From Micromonospora sp. C95 (GTDB lineage: Bacteria > Actinomycetota > Actinomycetes > Mycobacteriales > Micromonosporaceae): DNA of 62,056 bases. This document shows, in pieces, positions 7,312-16,536 of this stretch; position 1 is the first letter of the stretch, and the number at the start of each line of letters is the position of its first letter. Under the pieces are notes generated by a model that had not been told where the DNA came from, ran no database searches, and was given only the letters and a program-made list of their open reading frames with translations. The position numbers and the translations under genes are program-made. The stretch is from assembly GCF_018070465.1 (NCBI RefSeq), contig NZ_JAGPXT010000032.1:1-62056 (forward strand), in the 5' to 3' direction.

Positions 7312-8970
7312 ATGGCGAACCCGGTCATCCTCTCCGTCGACGACGACCCGGCGGTCTCCCGGGCGGTCGCACGGGACATCCGGCGCCGCTACGGCGACCG
7401 GTACCGGGTGGTGCGGGCCACCTCCGGGCCGGAGGCACTGGAGGCGTTGCGCGAGGTCAAGCTGCGTGGCGAGCAGGTGGCGCTGCTGCTTGCCGACTAC
7501 CGGATGCCGGAGATGACCGGCATCGAGTTCCTGGAAGCCGCGATGGACCTGTTCCCCGCCGCGCGCCGGGTGCTGCTTACCGCGTACGCCGACACCGGCG
7601 CGGCGATCGACGCGATCAACCTGGTCGACCTCGACCACTACCTGCTCAAACCGTGGCATCCGCCGGAGGAGAAGCTCTACCCGGTGGTCGACTCGCTGCT
7701 GGAGGCGTGGGCGGCCAGCCCCGCCGCCGGGGAGAGCGAGATCCGGGTGGTCGGACACCGCTGGTCCGCCGAGTCGTTCACGGTGCGGGACTTCCTCGCC
7801 CGCAACCTGGTCCCGTACCGCTGGTTGCTGACCGACGATCCCGAGGGCGGCCGGCTGCTCACGGCGGCCGGGGTCACTCCGGCCGACGTCCCGCTGGTGG
7901 TCACCCCCGCCGGCAAGGCGCTGGTGGCACCCTCGGAGGCGGAACTGGCCGGCCTGGTGGGACTGGACGTCCACCCCACCGCGGATTTCTACGACCTGGT
8001 GGTGGTCGGCGGCGGTCCGGCCGGCCTGGGCGCCGCCGTGTACGGGGCCTCGGAGGGTCTGCGCACCGTCCTGGTGGAGCGGCTGGCCACCGGTGGACAG
8101 GCCGGGCAGAGCAGCCGGATCGAGAACTACCTCGGTTTCCCCGACGGGGTCTCCGGGGCGCAGCTCACCGACCGGGCCCGCCGGCAGGCGTTGAAGTTCG
8201 GCGCGGAACTGCTCAGCACCCGGGAGGTGGTGGGCCTGACCGAAGCCGGATCGGCGCGGCTGCTGCGGTTCAGCGACGGTCAGACGCTCGCCGCCCACTC
8301 GGTGGTGCTGGCGACCGGCGTGTCGTACCGGATGCTCGGTGCGCCCGGGCTGGCCGACCTCACCGGCCGGGGCGTCTTCTACGGTTCGGCGGCCAGTGAG
8401 GCACCGAGCTGTGTGGGTGAGGACGTCTACATCGTGGGCGGGGCCAACTCGGCGGGGCAGGCGGCCGTCCACTTCTCCCGCTATGCGAAGCGGGTGCACC
8501 TGCTGATCCGGGGCGCGGACCTGACCGCATCGATGTCCCGATACCTCATCGACCAACTGGGCCGCATCGACCAGGTGATGGTGCACCCGTACACCGAGGT
8601 GGCGGCTGCCGCAGGTGACGAGCACCTGCAACGACTGAGCCTGCGGGACACCCGCACCGGCGAGCAGCGGGAGGTGGGCACGTCCTGGCTGTTCGTCTTC
8701 ATCGGCGCGGAGCCCCGTACCGGATGGTTGGACGGCACGCTGGTTCGCGACGAGCGGGGATTCGTGGTCACCGGACCGGACCTGGTCACCGGAGGGCGGC
8801 GACCGGCGGGCTGGTCGCTGCCCCGCGAGCCGTACCACCTCGAATCGAGCGTGCCCGGGGTGTTCGCCGCCGGTGACGTACGCGCGGCCTCGGTGAAGCG
8901 GGTGGCCTCCGCCGTCGGCGAGGGCGCGATGGCCGTGTCGCTTGTGCACCGGTACCTGGAGGCACAGTGA
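7312..8970 (+). CDS. Response-regulator receiver fused to thioredoxin-reductase-like flavoprotein
   Basis: A 552-residue fusion. Residues 1-125 form a receiver domain (acidic pocket D10-D12, phospho-acceptor D62 in LLLADYRMPEMTG, T90, K113). After a linker domain, residues 226-550 form an FAD/NAD(P) two-domain fold with GGGPAG at 233-238, a second nucleotide site VGGANSAGQA, and the C-terminal FAD motif VFAAGDVR. Where thioredoxin reductase has its CxxC active site, the sequence is YGSAASE, so both redox cysteines are missing; a single C367 sits further on. It is therefore unlikely to reduce thioredoxin despite common database naming. It overlaps the histidine kinase gene by four bases, so the two probably form a phosphorelay controlling a flavin redox activity. 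Confidence 0.9.
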   Translation: MANPVILSVDDDPAVSRAVARDIRRRYGDRYRVVRATSGPEALEALREVKLRGEQVALLLADYRMPEMTGIEFLEAAMDLFPAARRVLLTAYADTGAAIDAINLVDLDHYLLKPWHPPEEKLYPVVDSLLEAWAASPAAGESEIRVVGHRWSAESFTVRDFLARNLVPYRWLLTDDPEGGRLLTAAGVTPADVPLVVTPAGKALVAPSEAELAGLVGLDVHPTADFYDLVVVGGGPAGLGAAVYGASEGLRTVLVERLATGGQAGQSSRIENYLGFPDGVSGAQLTDRARRQALKFGAELLSTREVVGLTEAGSARLLRFSDGQTLAAHSVVLATGVSYRMLGAPGLADLTGRGVFYGSAASEAPSCVGEDVYIVGGANSAGQAAVHFSRYAKRVHLLIRGADLTASMSRYLIDQLGRIDQVMVHPYTEVAAAAGDEHLQRLSLRDTRTGEQREVGTSWLFVFIGAEPRTGWLDGTLVRDERGFVVTGPDLVTGGRRPAGWSLPREPYHLESSVPGVFAAGDVRAASVKRVASAVGEGAMAVSLVHRYLEAQ

Positions 8971-10418
8971 CCAGCGGGGATCCGGGCATCGGCCCGCTGC
9001 GGCGGTTGACTGCGGACGACCTGCGGACGCTGTTCCTCTTCGAGTCGCTCGACGACGCCCAGTTGAGCTGGTTGGCCGACCAGGGCCGGGTCGAGCGGCG
9101 GAACGAAGGTGACCTGGTCTACGGCGAGGGTGATTCGGCGGAGTGCTTCTTCGTCCTGCTCGACGGCACAGTACGGCTCTGCCGCACGGTGCACGGCGAC
9201 CAGGTGGAGATCAGCCGTACCGCCCAGCGTGGCGTGTACGGCGGTGCCACCCAGGCGTACCTGGGTGACGACCGGCAGTACCGCAACAGCATGTGGGCGC
9301 TGACCGATGCCGAGTTCTTCGTGCTGCCGGCGGAGCAGTTCGCCCACGCGGTGCGCACCTGGTTCCCGATGGCGATGCACCTGCTGGAGGGCATGTTCAT
9401 CGGCATGCGGGACACCCAGACGCTGATCGGCGAGCGGGAGCGGCTGCTCGCCCTGGGCTCCCTGTCGGCGGGCCTGACCCACGAGCTGAACAACCCGGCG
9501 AGCGCCGCGGTGCGGGCGTCCACCAGTCTGCGCGAGCGGATCGCCGGGATGCGGCACAAGCTCGCCATGATCGCCGACGGCCGGCTCGACGGCCGGCGGC
9601 TGCATGCTCTGGTGGGTCTCCAGGAGGAGGCGGTCGAGCGGGTGGCCAAGGCGCCGACGCTCTCGCCGTTGGCGACAAGTGACGCCGAGGACGAGTTGAC
9701 CGACTGGCTGGACGACCGGGGCCTGGCCGCCGGTTGGGAGCTGGCGTCGACGCTTGTCGGCGGCGGGCTGGACGTCGACTGGTTGGAGCGGGTCCGCGCG
9801 TCGGTCGGCGAGGAGGACCTGGAACCGGCGGTGCGCTGGCTGACCTACACGGTCGAGACCGAACTGCTCATGCGGGAGATCGCGGACGCCGCCACCCGGA
9901 TCTCCACCCTGGTCGGTGCCGCGAAGCAGTACTCCCAGCTCGACCGGGCGCCGTACCAGGTCGTGGACGTGCACGAGCTGCTCGACGCCACGCTCGTGAT
10001 GTTCAAGGGCAAGATCTCCGCCGGGGTCCGGCTGGTCCGGGAGTACGACCGGGGCCTGCCATCGATCCCGGCGTACGCCGCCGAGCTGAACCAGGTCTGG
10101 AGCAACCTGATCGACAACGCGCTCGGCGCGATGGGGGGCGACGGCGTGCTGACCGTCCGGACTCTGCGCCAGGACGACTGGTTGATCGTCGAGATCGCCG
10201 ACACCGGCCCGGGCATCCCGGACGAGATCCGTCCCCGGATCTTCGAGCCGTTCTTCACCACGAAGCCGGTCGGCGAGGGCACCGGCCTCGGTCTGGACAT
10301 CTCCTACCGGATCGTGGTCAACAAGCACCACGGCGACATCCGGGTGACCAGCGTGCCCGGCAACACGCTGTTCCGCGTGCTGCTGCCGATCAGTCCGCCG
10401 GAACCGCCGGCCGGCTGA
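8967..10418 (+). CDS. Sensor histidine kinase with N-terminal cyclic-nucleotide-binding domain
   Basis: A soluble kinase of 483 residues. Residues 20-140 resemble a cNMP/Crp-type sensor domain (DLVYGEGDSAECFFVLLDG). The phospho-acceptor is H172 in LTHELNNPASAA, and the ATPase domain shows the N box (NQVWSNLIDNALGAM), DTGPGIP, FEPFFTTK and GTGLGL. There is no transmembrane segment, so the signal is intracellular. The GTG start is inside the stop of the receiver-flavoprotein gene (GTGA overlap), which makes that protein its likely partner. The ligand of the sensor domain is unknown. Confidence 0.92.
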   Translation: MTSGDPGIGPLRRLTADDLRTLFLFESLDDAQLSWLADQGRVERRNEGDLVYGEGDSAECFFVLLDGTVRLCRTVHGDQVEISRTAQRGVYGGATQAYLGDDRQYRNSMWALTDAEFFVLPAEQFAHAVRTWFPMAMHLLEGMFIGMRDTQTLIGERERLLALGSLSAGLTHELNNPASAAVRASTSLRERIAGMRHKLAMIADGRLDGRRLHALVGLQEEAVERVAKAPTLSPLATSDAEDELTDWLDDRGLAAGWELASTLVGGGLDVDWLERVRASVGEEDLEPAVRWLTYTVETELLMREIADAATRISTLVGAAKQYSQLDRAPYQVVDVHELLDATLVMFKGKISAGVRLVREYDRGLPSIPAYAAELNQVWSNLIDNALGAMGGDGVLTVRTLRQDDWLIVEIADTGPGIPDEIRPRIFEPFFTTKPVGEGTGLGLDISYRIVVNKHHGDIRVTSVPGNTLFRVLLPISPPEPPAG

Positions 10419-10451
10419 ACCGGGCCGCCGGCCGCGATCGGGCCAGCCCGC

Positions 10452-11852
10452 TCAGGCGCTGCGGTCAAGCCGTACGCCGGCCGCCTCGGCGTGGTCGAAG
10501 CGGTCGTTGACGAGCACCACGTCACGGCCGGCGTTGGCCAGCAGGGAGGCGGCGAGGGCGGCCCGGTAGCCGGACCCGCAGTGCACCCAGACGGTGCCGG
10601 CCGGGATCTCGGCCAGCCAGCGGGGCAGCTCGGGCAGCGGCACGTGCACCGCGTCCTCGACGTGGCCGTCCCGCCACTCGTTGCCCAGCCGCACGTCGAG
10701 GACGACCTGCGCAGCGGGCAGCCCGGCCGGCGGCTTCCCGGCCTGTGCGGCGGCCAGCGCCGGGAAGTCCGCGACGAGCAGCTCCCGCAGCTCGGCGGGC
10801 TCGTCGACCCACTGCCGGGGCGCGCCGGTCGCCTGGGCGGCGGGCCGGTCGATGCCGATCCGGACCAGCTCGCGCTGGGCGTCGGCGACCTGCTCGGGTG
10901 TCTCGGCCAGCAGCGTGACCGGGGTGCCCCAGTCGATCAGCCAGCCGAGCCAGGTCGCCATGGGGCCGTCGAGGCCGAGGCTCACCGTGCCGGCCAGGTG
11001 CGAGACCGCGTACGCCTTGCGGTGTCGCAGGTCGACCACCCACTCCCCGGCGGCGATGCGCTCCCGCAACTGCGCGGCGTCGGCCCGCGCCACCGGGCTG
11101 AGGTCCACCGGCACCGGGCCGGCGGTGTTGGCCACCCCCATGTGCGCGTAGTACGCCGGGTAGGCGTCCAGGCCGGCCAGGGTCTCGGTGACGAACTCGG
11201 TGGCGGCCAGCCGGAAGACCGGGTTGACCTGTTTCTCCCGGCCGATCGTCGAGTCCGGGGCGTCGGCCTGGCTGGCCGAGCAGAAGCTGCCGAAGCCGTG
11301 GGTCGGCCACACCTGCGCCCCGTCCGGCAGCAGGTCGGCGAGCCGCTTCGCCGAGGTGTGCTGACGCTGGGCCAACTCGTGTGCGTGCTCGGCGCCGAGG
11401 AGGTCGGTGCGACCGGTGGTGCCGAACAGCAGCGATCCTCCGGTGAAGACCCCCGCCGGGGTCCAGCCCGCCCCGGTGGCCTCGTCGAGTACGTAGGACA
11501 GGTGGTGGAAGGTGTGGCCGGGGGTGGCCACGGCGCGCAGCCGCAGCGTCTCCGACACCTCGATGACATCGCCGTCGTCGACCGGTACCCGGTCGAAACC
11601 GACCTCGTCGGCGGCGGCGACCAGGTAACGCGCCCCGGTCAGCCGGGCCAGGTCCAGCCCGCCGGAGACGTAGTCGTTGTGCAGGTGCGTCTCGACCACG
11701 TGGGTGATCCGCACGCCGGCCGCGCCGGCGAGGTACAGCACCCGGTCGATGTCGCGCTGCGGGTCCACCACGACCGCGATCCGGCCGTCCGTGGCCAGGT
11801 AGCTGCGGTCGCCGAGGGACGACGTCGTGATGACCGACACCTGCACCGTCAT
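10452..11852 (-). CDS. Persulfide dioxygenase-like MBL hydrolase with two rhodanese domains
   Basis: A 466-residue enzyme. Residues 1-240 form an ETHE1-type metallo-beta-lactamase domain, with the metal motif THLHNDYVSGG (about 56-66), the ATPGHTFHH block and THGFGSFC. Two rhodanese domains follow: the first (VVDLRHRKAYAVSHLAG) lacks a catalytic cysteine, the second ends with VWVHCGSGYRAA and keeps it. Such proteins oxidise glutathione- or mycothiol-type persulfides to sulfite and move sulfane sulfur. The ATG at 11852 has GAGGAG seven bases upstream. A CsoR/CstR-type palindrome upstream indicates persulfide- or copper-responsive control. No thiol-persulfide regulator gene is present in the window. 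Confidence 0.9.
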   Translation of the reverse strand: MTVQVSVITTSSLGDRSYLATDGRIAVVVDPQRDIDRVLYLAGAAGVRITHVVETHLHNDYVSGGLDLARLTGARYLVAAADEVGFDRVPVDDGDVIEVSETLRLRAVATPGHTFHHLSYVLDEATGAGWTPAGVFTGGSLLFGTTGRTDLLGAEHAHELAQRQHTSAKRLADLLPDGAQVWPTHGFGSFCSASQADAPDSTIGREKQVNPVFRLAATEFVTETLAGLDAYPAYYAHMGVANTAGPVPVDLSPVARADAAQLRERIAAGEWVVDLRHRKAYAVSHLAGTVSLGLDGPMATWLGWLIDWGTPVTLLAETPEQVADAQRELVRIGIDRPAAQATGAPRQWVDEPAELRELLVADFPALAAAQAGKPPAGLPAAQVVLDVRLGNEWRDGHVEDAVHVPLPELPRWLAEIPAGTVWVHCGSGYRAALAASLLANAGRDVVLVNDRFDHAEAAGVRLDRSA

Positions 11853-11938
11853 GTCCAGCTCCTCGATTCCTCGTCTCCAGCGGGTGGATACCCGACCGGG
11901 AGGCGGAGATGCGGCCTCGATCGGGGTAGCCGTCTCCG

Positions 11939-11957
11939 ACTATACCCCCGGGGGTAT
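11939..11957 (-). promoter_or_regulatory. CsoR/CstR-type operator overlapping the persulfide dioxygenase promoter
   Basis: ATACCCCCGGGGGTAT at 11942-11957 is a perfect 16-bp palindrome matching the C-tract/G-tract operators of CsoR/RcnR-family repressors, including the persulfide sensor CstR. On the minus strand a TATAGT -10 box (11939-11944) overlaps its edge, so binding would block transcription of the gene starting at 11852. The palindrome is seen; the identity of the repressor is inferred from the sulfur-related target. Confidence 0.8.
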
Positions 11958-12050
11958 CTGTCGCCCAGTCGGATGGGTTGGCCGGAGCGAACCGGGGCCG
12001 GTCCGCGGTCGGAACTGCTCCGACCGCGGACCGGCGTAGTCACCTACCGG

Positions 12051-15000
12051 TCACAGGCGCGCGCACTGACCCGACGCCGGGCCCCGCACCGTGTTCGCCC
12101 GGCCCTCGTTCACCGGGGCCGGGGTGTTGCCCGAGCAGGCGAGCGGGCCGCTGACGGTGTTCGCTGCGACGACCACCGGCTGGCTGCCGGAGTTGCCGGT
12201 CACGCTCACCGGGCCGCTGACCGTGACCTCGTCGACCCGCACCCCACCGAGGTTGGACACCAGCGACAACGGCCCGTTGATCCGAGCCTTGCTGATCTTC
12301 AGGTCGCCGGTGGCACCGGCCACCGTGACCGGACCGGAGACCTTCGTACCCGACAGCTCGAACAGCACCGGCCGGGTGGCGGACACCGGGCCGTTGATGG
12401 TGCCGCCGGTCACCCGCAGCGAGGCCCCTGCGGCGATCGACACCGGACCGGAGATCGTGGCGTCCTGTACGCAGGTCAGGCCGGTGGTCACCAGCAGCGG
12501 CTTGGCGTGCTTGCCGGTGATCGTGGTGGTGCACTCCGGCCCGCCCTGACCGATCGACGACCGCGGTTCGGTGTCCGCGGTCACCGGCGAGTTGGCGGCG
12601 AAGTAGTTCACCAGCATGGTGAGGTCGTTGTCGCCGGTGGTCACCGGGTCGGTGCCGCCGCCGAGAGTGGTGAAGTTGTCCCCGCCGGCGGCGAGGAACG
12701 AGTTCACCGTCACCCGGTAGCTGCCCGCCGGGTCGATCGGCGTGCCGTTCAACGTCATCGAGGTGATCCGCGAGCCCTGGGCGGCCTGCGGGTCGTAGGT
12801 GTAGCTGAAGCCCTCCGACACGCCGAGCCACAGCACCGGGCGGGACGCGCCCGCCGGCTGCCACTGCTGCTCCAGCACCTGCTTGATCTCGGCACCGGTG
12901 TAGGTCTTGGTGACCATGTCGTTGGCGAACGGCTGGACGGCGAAGGCCTCGGCGTAGGTGACCGTGCCGTCCTCGCCGTACAACAGGTCGGCCCGCAGAC
13001 CGCCCGGGTTCATGAACGCGATCTGCGCCCCGCCCCGGCCGGCGTCCCGAGTGCCGGCGAGTTGCACGTCGGCGATGAAGTTGCCGAGCGCAGACTCCTT
13101 GCCCCGATCCTCGTTGCCGTCGGTGTAGGCCCGCCGGATGTCGGCGGTGATCTCACCGAGCTTCCGCTGACCCAACTCCTGCGCCCGGACCTTCGCCGCG
13201 GCCACGATCTCCGCCACCGCCGGGTCCTGCGGCGCGCCGACGACATCCACCAGGGACGCGTCGGCGGCGGTGATGGCGCCCGTCTCCGGGTCGAAGGTCA
13301 GGGTGACCCTGCCCAGCCGCTTGCCGTAGTCCTCGGCCTGCACGATCGGCCGCAGCTTGTCGGTGCCGGGAACCGGCACCTCGAAGGCGTACGGCTGGTG
13401 GGTGTGCCCGCTGAAGATGACGTCGACGGTGGCGTCGGCGCGGGCGAACTCGCCGAACACCGGGTCGTTCGCCAGCGCCTCGGGGGAGTCGATGTTCTCG
13501 GTCGCGGCGCCCTCGTGCGCGAGCAGCACCACCACGTCGGCCTCGCCGTTGTCCGGGTTGCCGTCCTTGAGCTGGCCGGCGACCATGTTGGCCTCGGCGA
13601 CCGGGTCGCGGAAGGTGATGCCGGCGATGCCGTCCGGGCTGACCAGCGAGGCGGTCTGCTCGGTGACCACGCCGATGAACCCGACCCGGACGCCACCGAT
13701 GGTGTCCACCGCGTACGCCGGCAGCGCCCGGGTGTCACCCCGGTACACGTTGGCACCCAGGTACGGGAAGTCGGCCCGGTCGGTGACCCGGCCGGTCAGA
13801 TCCGCCATGCCCTTGTCGAACTCGTGGTTGCCCACCGCCGAGGCGAGCAGGCCGGCCTGGTTCAACGCGTCGATCGTCGGGTTGTCCTCGTCGATCGCCG
13901 AGATGAAGGTGGAGGCGCCGATGTTGTCACCGGCGGAGACGAACGCGGTGTTCGGGTTCTCCGCCCGCAGCTGGTTCACCAGACCGGCCACCTGAGCCGC
14001 ACCGCCGACCGGCTGACCTCCCACGGTGGCTGGTGACTCCAGTCGGCCGTGGAAGTCGTTGATGCTCAGCAGTTGCAGGTCCACCGGGCCGGTGCCGGAA
14101 CCGGTGTCGATGCCCACCACCAGCGGGTTGTGGTCGCTGGCCCGGTACGGGTCCGGCGCGAAGAACGCGGCCAGGCCGTCGTACTGGAAGGCGTACGACT
14201 CGACCGCGTTGATCTGCCAGACGTCGACCCCGGTGACCCGCGACGCCAGCGACGGCGAGGCGAGGGCGTGGTCCAGTGAGCCGGACTCACCGTTGAAGAC
14301 GTAGCTGGTCTTTCCGGTGTCGTTGAGGTTGCGGTACTCCTCGTCGTACAGGACCTGCATCGGATCTTCCTGGGTGTACGCGTTGAAGTCACCCAGCAGC
14401 AGCACGTTGTCGGTCCCGCTGTCCGCCTTGACCTGATCCACGAAGGCGGCCAGCGCCCCGGCCTGCCGGACCCGGTCGCCGTTCCATCCGCCCTGACCGT
14501 CCCCGGCATCGGCGTTGTCACCGGTGCCGGCACCGCTCTTGGACTTGAAGTGGTTGGCCACCACGACGAAGTCCACCGAGCCGGCGGTGAACGTCTGCGC
14601 GATCGGCTCGCGGGCGTTGGACCACACCGTCTCGTCGTTCACCGACCGCGACGGGCCCTCAGGCTGAGCCTTGGCCGGCTTGAAGATGATCGCGGTGGTG
14701 ATGACGTCCTGCTCGGTCGCGCCGGGCAGCTCGGCGGGAGTGCGGACGTAGTCCCAGGTGCCCGCGCCGTCCTCGCTGTTCAGGGCGGCGACCAGGCGCT
14801 TGAGTGCCTGCTGCGGATCCTCGGCGTTGAACCGGACCGAGTTCTCGATCTCCTCCAACGCCACCACGTCGGCGTTAAGCGCGGAGATCGCCGAAACGAT
14901 CTTCGCTTCCTGCTTGGCAAGCGCCGCCTCGTTGACGGCACCCCGGGCGTCGCCGCCGAAGTGGACGAAGTAGTTCAGCACGTTGAAGCTGGCCACCCGC

Positions 15001-16424
15001 AGGTCACCGCCAACGTCGACGGGCCCGGCGGTACGCGGGTTGGTGGTCTTGAACGTGGTCCGGGCGGCCGGTGCGGTATCCGCGTCGACCGGGCGGGTCG
15101 GCTGCAGACGCCACTCGTTGAAGCCGTACGACAGCACCGACGCGCCGAACGCCTCCACCTGGTCGCCGACCCGCAACGGGCTGGCCGGCGAGACGTACGG
15201 CGGCAGCAGCCCGGCGGTGGCCAGGTTCGTCGTCCTGCCGTCGTCGACGAGCAGGCGACGCCGCTTGTTCTCGGCGGCCAGGGCCTGCGCGGTCTCCGAG
15301 CCGGGGCGGGCCACGTCGGTCGGCGTCCGGGCCGGCTGGTCACCGGCGGTGAGCGCCACCTCGCCGTACCGGTTGGTGTTGTACACCTCGGCGACGGCGT
15401 ACGCGCCGACCGGGGCCACCAGCATCGACTCGACCGACTCGCGAGCGGCCTCGTCCAGCGGCAGCTCGACCGGGACCGGTGCCGGCAGCGGTGCATCCTG
15501 CGCACAGACCTGGACGTCGGTCCGGGCCGCGATGGTCAGCTGGGTGAGGCCGTTGAACTCGCTCGCCGTGCCGCTGACCCGGACCCGGTCGCCGATCGTG
15601 ACCGACGGGTGGTTCGCGGTGTTCGTGGTGAGGTACACGAAGATGCCGTCCGAGGCGCTTCCGGCGGCGACCGGGCGCTCGGCGCCGCTGCCTGCCGTCT
15701 GCACGTACACCCCGTTGTAGCCACCGGTGCGGTGGTCGGCGGTGACGATGCCCTCCACGGTCACCCGGCTGCCGGCGACCGGCGTGGCCGTACCGGTGCC
15801 CTGCACCTCGGCGATGGTGTGGTCGACGGTGACGGTGCAGCCGATCGGGTCCGGATCGGGGTCCGGGTCCGGCGCGGCGTTACGGGCCCCGAAGGTGTTC
15901 GCCGCCGGCGCCTGCCAGGTCCCGTCGATTTTCTGGAGTGAGTGGCCCGCCGGGGTCGACGAGGTCTCCTGCACCCCGATGTCCACGCCGGTCCGGCCGC
16001 TCGCCGGTCCGCCGGCCGCGGTGAAGGTGCCCTCGTAGGTCAGGAACTCGGCGACGTCACCGCCGGGCGCGACGAGCGCGACGCCGTCGGGGGAACCGTT
16101 CTGGACGCCGTCCGTCGGGTACGACTCGACGACCACACCCGAGGCCGGCACCGCACCGCTCAACGTCCTGGTGCCGTACGCCGCGCCGTTGGCTCCGTTG
16201 TAGAGGACGATCTGCCAGCCGGTCAGGTCGAAACCGACCGGCCCCTCGATCTCGATCGCCTCGCCGGTGTCCGTGCCGGCGTTGTCGTAGTGGATCTCAC
16301 TGAGGAACGGCGTGGTGGGCGCCGGGTCCGCGACGGCGGTGGTGCCACCGGAGAGGATGAGCGTGGTGGCGGTGACCAGTACGCCCGGGATTGTGAGTAG
16401 TCGGGTACTTCTTGTGCGCTGCAT
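12051..16424 (-). CDS. Secreted ExeM/NucH-type nuclease fused to 5'-nucleotidase
   Basis: A 1,457-residue extracellular protein. The start at 16424 gives a Sec signal peptide (basic MQRTRSTR, hydrophobic stretch, ending TTAVADPA). Then come a lamin-tail domain (about 40-150), an acidic DPDPDPDP linker, an OB-like domain, an endonuclease/exonuclease/phosphatase domain (LRVASFNVLNYF; VVALEEIEN; LLGDFNAY; ASDHNPLVVGI; about 490-810), a UshA-type metallophosphatase plus C-terminal nucleotidase domain (LLSINDFHGRLE; SAGDNIGAS; AVGNHEFDKG; FSGHTHQPY; about 815-1330), and a C-terminal repeat region rich in ISGPV/INGPV/VSGPV. The combination suggests scavenging of phosphate and nucleosides from extracellular DNA. 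No PHO box was recognised upstream. Confidence 0.9.
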   Translation of the reverse strand: MQRTRSTRLLTIPGVLVTATTLILSGGTTAVADPAPTTPFLSEIHYDNAGTDTGEAIEIEGPVGFDLTGWQIVLYNGANGAAYGTRTLSGAVPASGVVVESYPTDGVQNGSPDGVALVAPGGDVAEFLTYEGTFTAAGGPASGRTGVDIGVQETSSTPAGHSLQKIDGTWQAPAANTFGARNAAPDPDPDPDPIGCTVTVDHTIAEVQGTGTATPVAGSRVTVEGIVTADHRTGGYNGVYVQTAGSGAERPVAAGSASDGIFVYLTTNTANHPSVTIGDRVRVSGTASEFNGLTQLTIAARTDVQVCAQDAPLPAPVPVELPLDEAARESVESMLVAPVGAYAVAEVYNTNRYGEVALTAGDQPARTPTDVARPGSETAQALAAENKRRRLLVDDGRTTNLATAGLLPPYVSPASPLRVGDQVEAFGASVLSYGFNEWRLQPTRPVDADTAPAARTTFKTTNPRTAGPVDVGGDLRVASFNVLNYFVHFGGDARGAVNEAALAKQEAKIVSAISALNADVVALEEIENSVRFNAEDPQQALKRLVAALNSEDGAGTWDYVRTPAELPGATEQDVITTAIIFKPAKAQPEGPSRSVNDETVWSNAREPIAQTFTAGSVDFVVVANHFKSKSGAGTGDNADAGDGQGGWNGDRVRQAGALAAFVDQVKADSGTDNVLLLGDFNAYTQEDPMQVLYDEEYRNLNDTGKTSYVFNGESGSLDHALASPSLASRVTGVDVWQINAVESYAFQYDGLAAFFAPDPYRASDHNPLVVGIDTGSGTGPVDLQLLSINDFHGRLESPATVGGQPVGGAAQVAGLVNQLRAENPNTAFVSAGDNIGASTFISAIDEDNPTIDALNQAGLLASAVGNHEFDKGMADLTGRVTDRADFPYLGANVYRGDTRALPAYAVDTIGGVRVGFIGVVTEQTASLVSPDGIAGITFRDPVAEANMVAGQLKDGNPDNGEADVVVLLAHEGAATENIDSPEALANDPVFGEFARADATVDVIFSGHTHQPYAFEVPVPGTDKLRPIVQAEDYGKRLGRVTLTFDPETGAITAADASLVDVVGAPQDPAVAEIVAAAKVRAQELGQRKLGEITADIRRAYTDGNEDRGKESALGNFIADVQLAGTRDAGRGGAQIAFMNPGGLRADLLYGEDGTVTYAEAFAVQPFANDMVTKTYTGAEIKQVLEQQWQPAGASRPVLWLGVSEGFSYTYDPQAAQGSRITSMTLNGTPIDPAGSYRVTVNSFLAAGGDNFTTLGGGTDPVTTGDNDLTMLVNYFAANSPVTADTEPRSSIGQGGPECTTTITGKHAKPLLVTTGLTCVQDATISGPVSIAAGASLRVTGGTINGPVSATRPVLFELSGTKVSGPVTVAGATGDLKISKARINGPLSLVSNLGGVRVDEVTVSGPVSVTGNSGSQPVVVAANTVSGPLACSGNTPAPVNEGRANTVRGPASGQCARL

Positions 16425-16536
16425 GTAAGCGGCCTCCGAAGGGAGTAGACCGTCGGAGGATAAGCGGCACCGGTGACCGTGTGGGAGCCGTCGGGTGTAC
16501 CAATGCGGCAAAGACCGTGACGCCGGTCCTTGTTGT

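Noticed and set aside
7312..8970. Naming the receiver fusion a thioredoxin reductase
   Set aside because: The CxxC pair needed for that reaction is absent, so only a thioredoxin-reductase-like fold is claimed.
8481..10331. A 616-codon antisense frame over the histidine kinase
   Set aside because: It is antisense to two well-supported overlapping genes and has no motif of its own.
10491..14036. An 1,181-codon open frame on the plus strand
   Set aside because: It runs antisense to the persulfide dioxygenase and the nuclease-nucleotidase gene, crosses their intergenic region, consists of Gly/Arg/Val/His-rich sequence without domain motifs and is explained by G/C wobble bias of the real genes.
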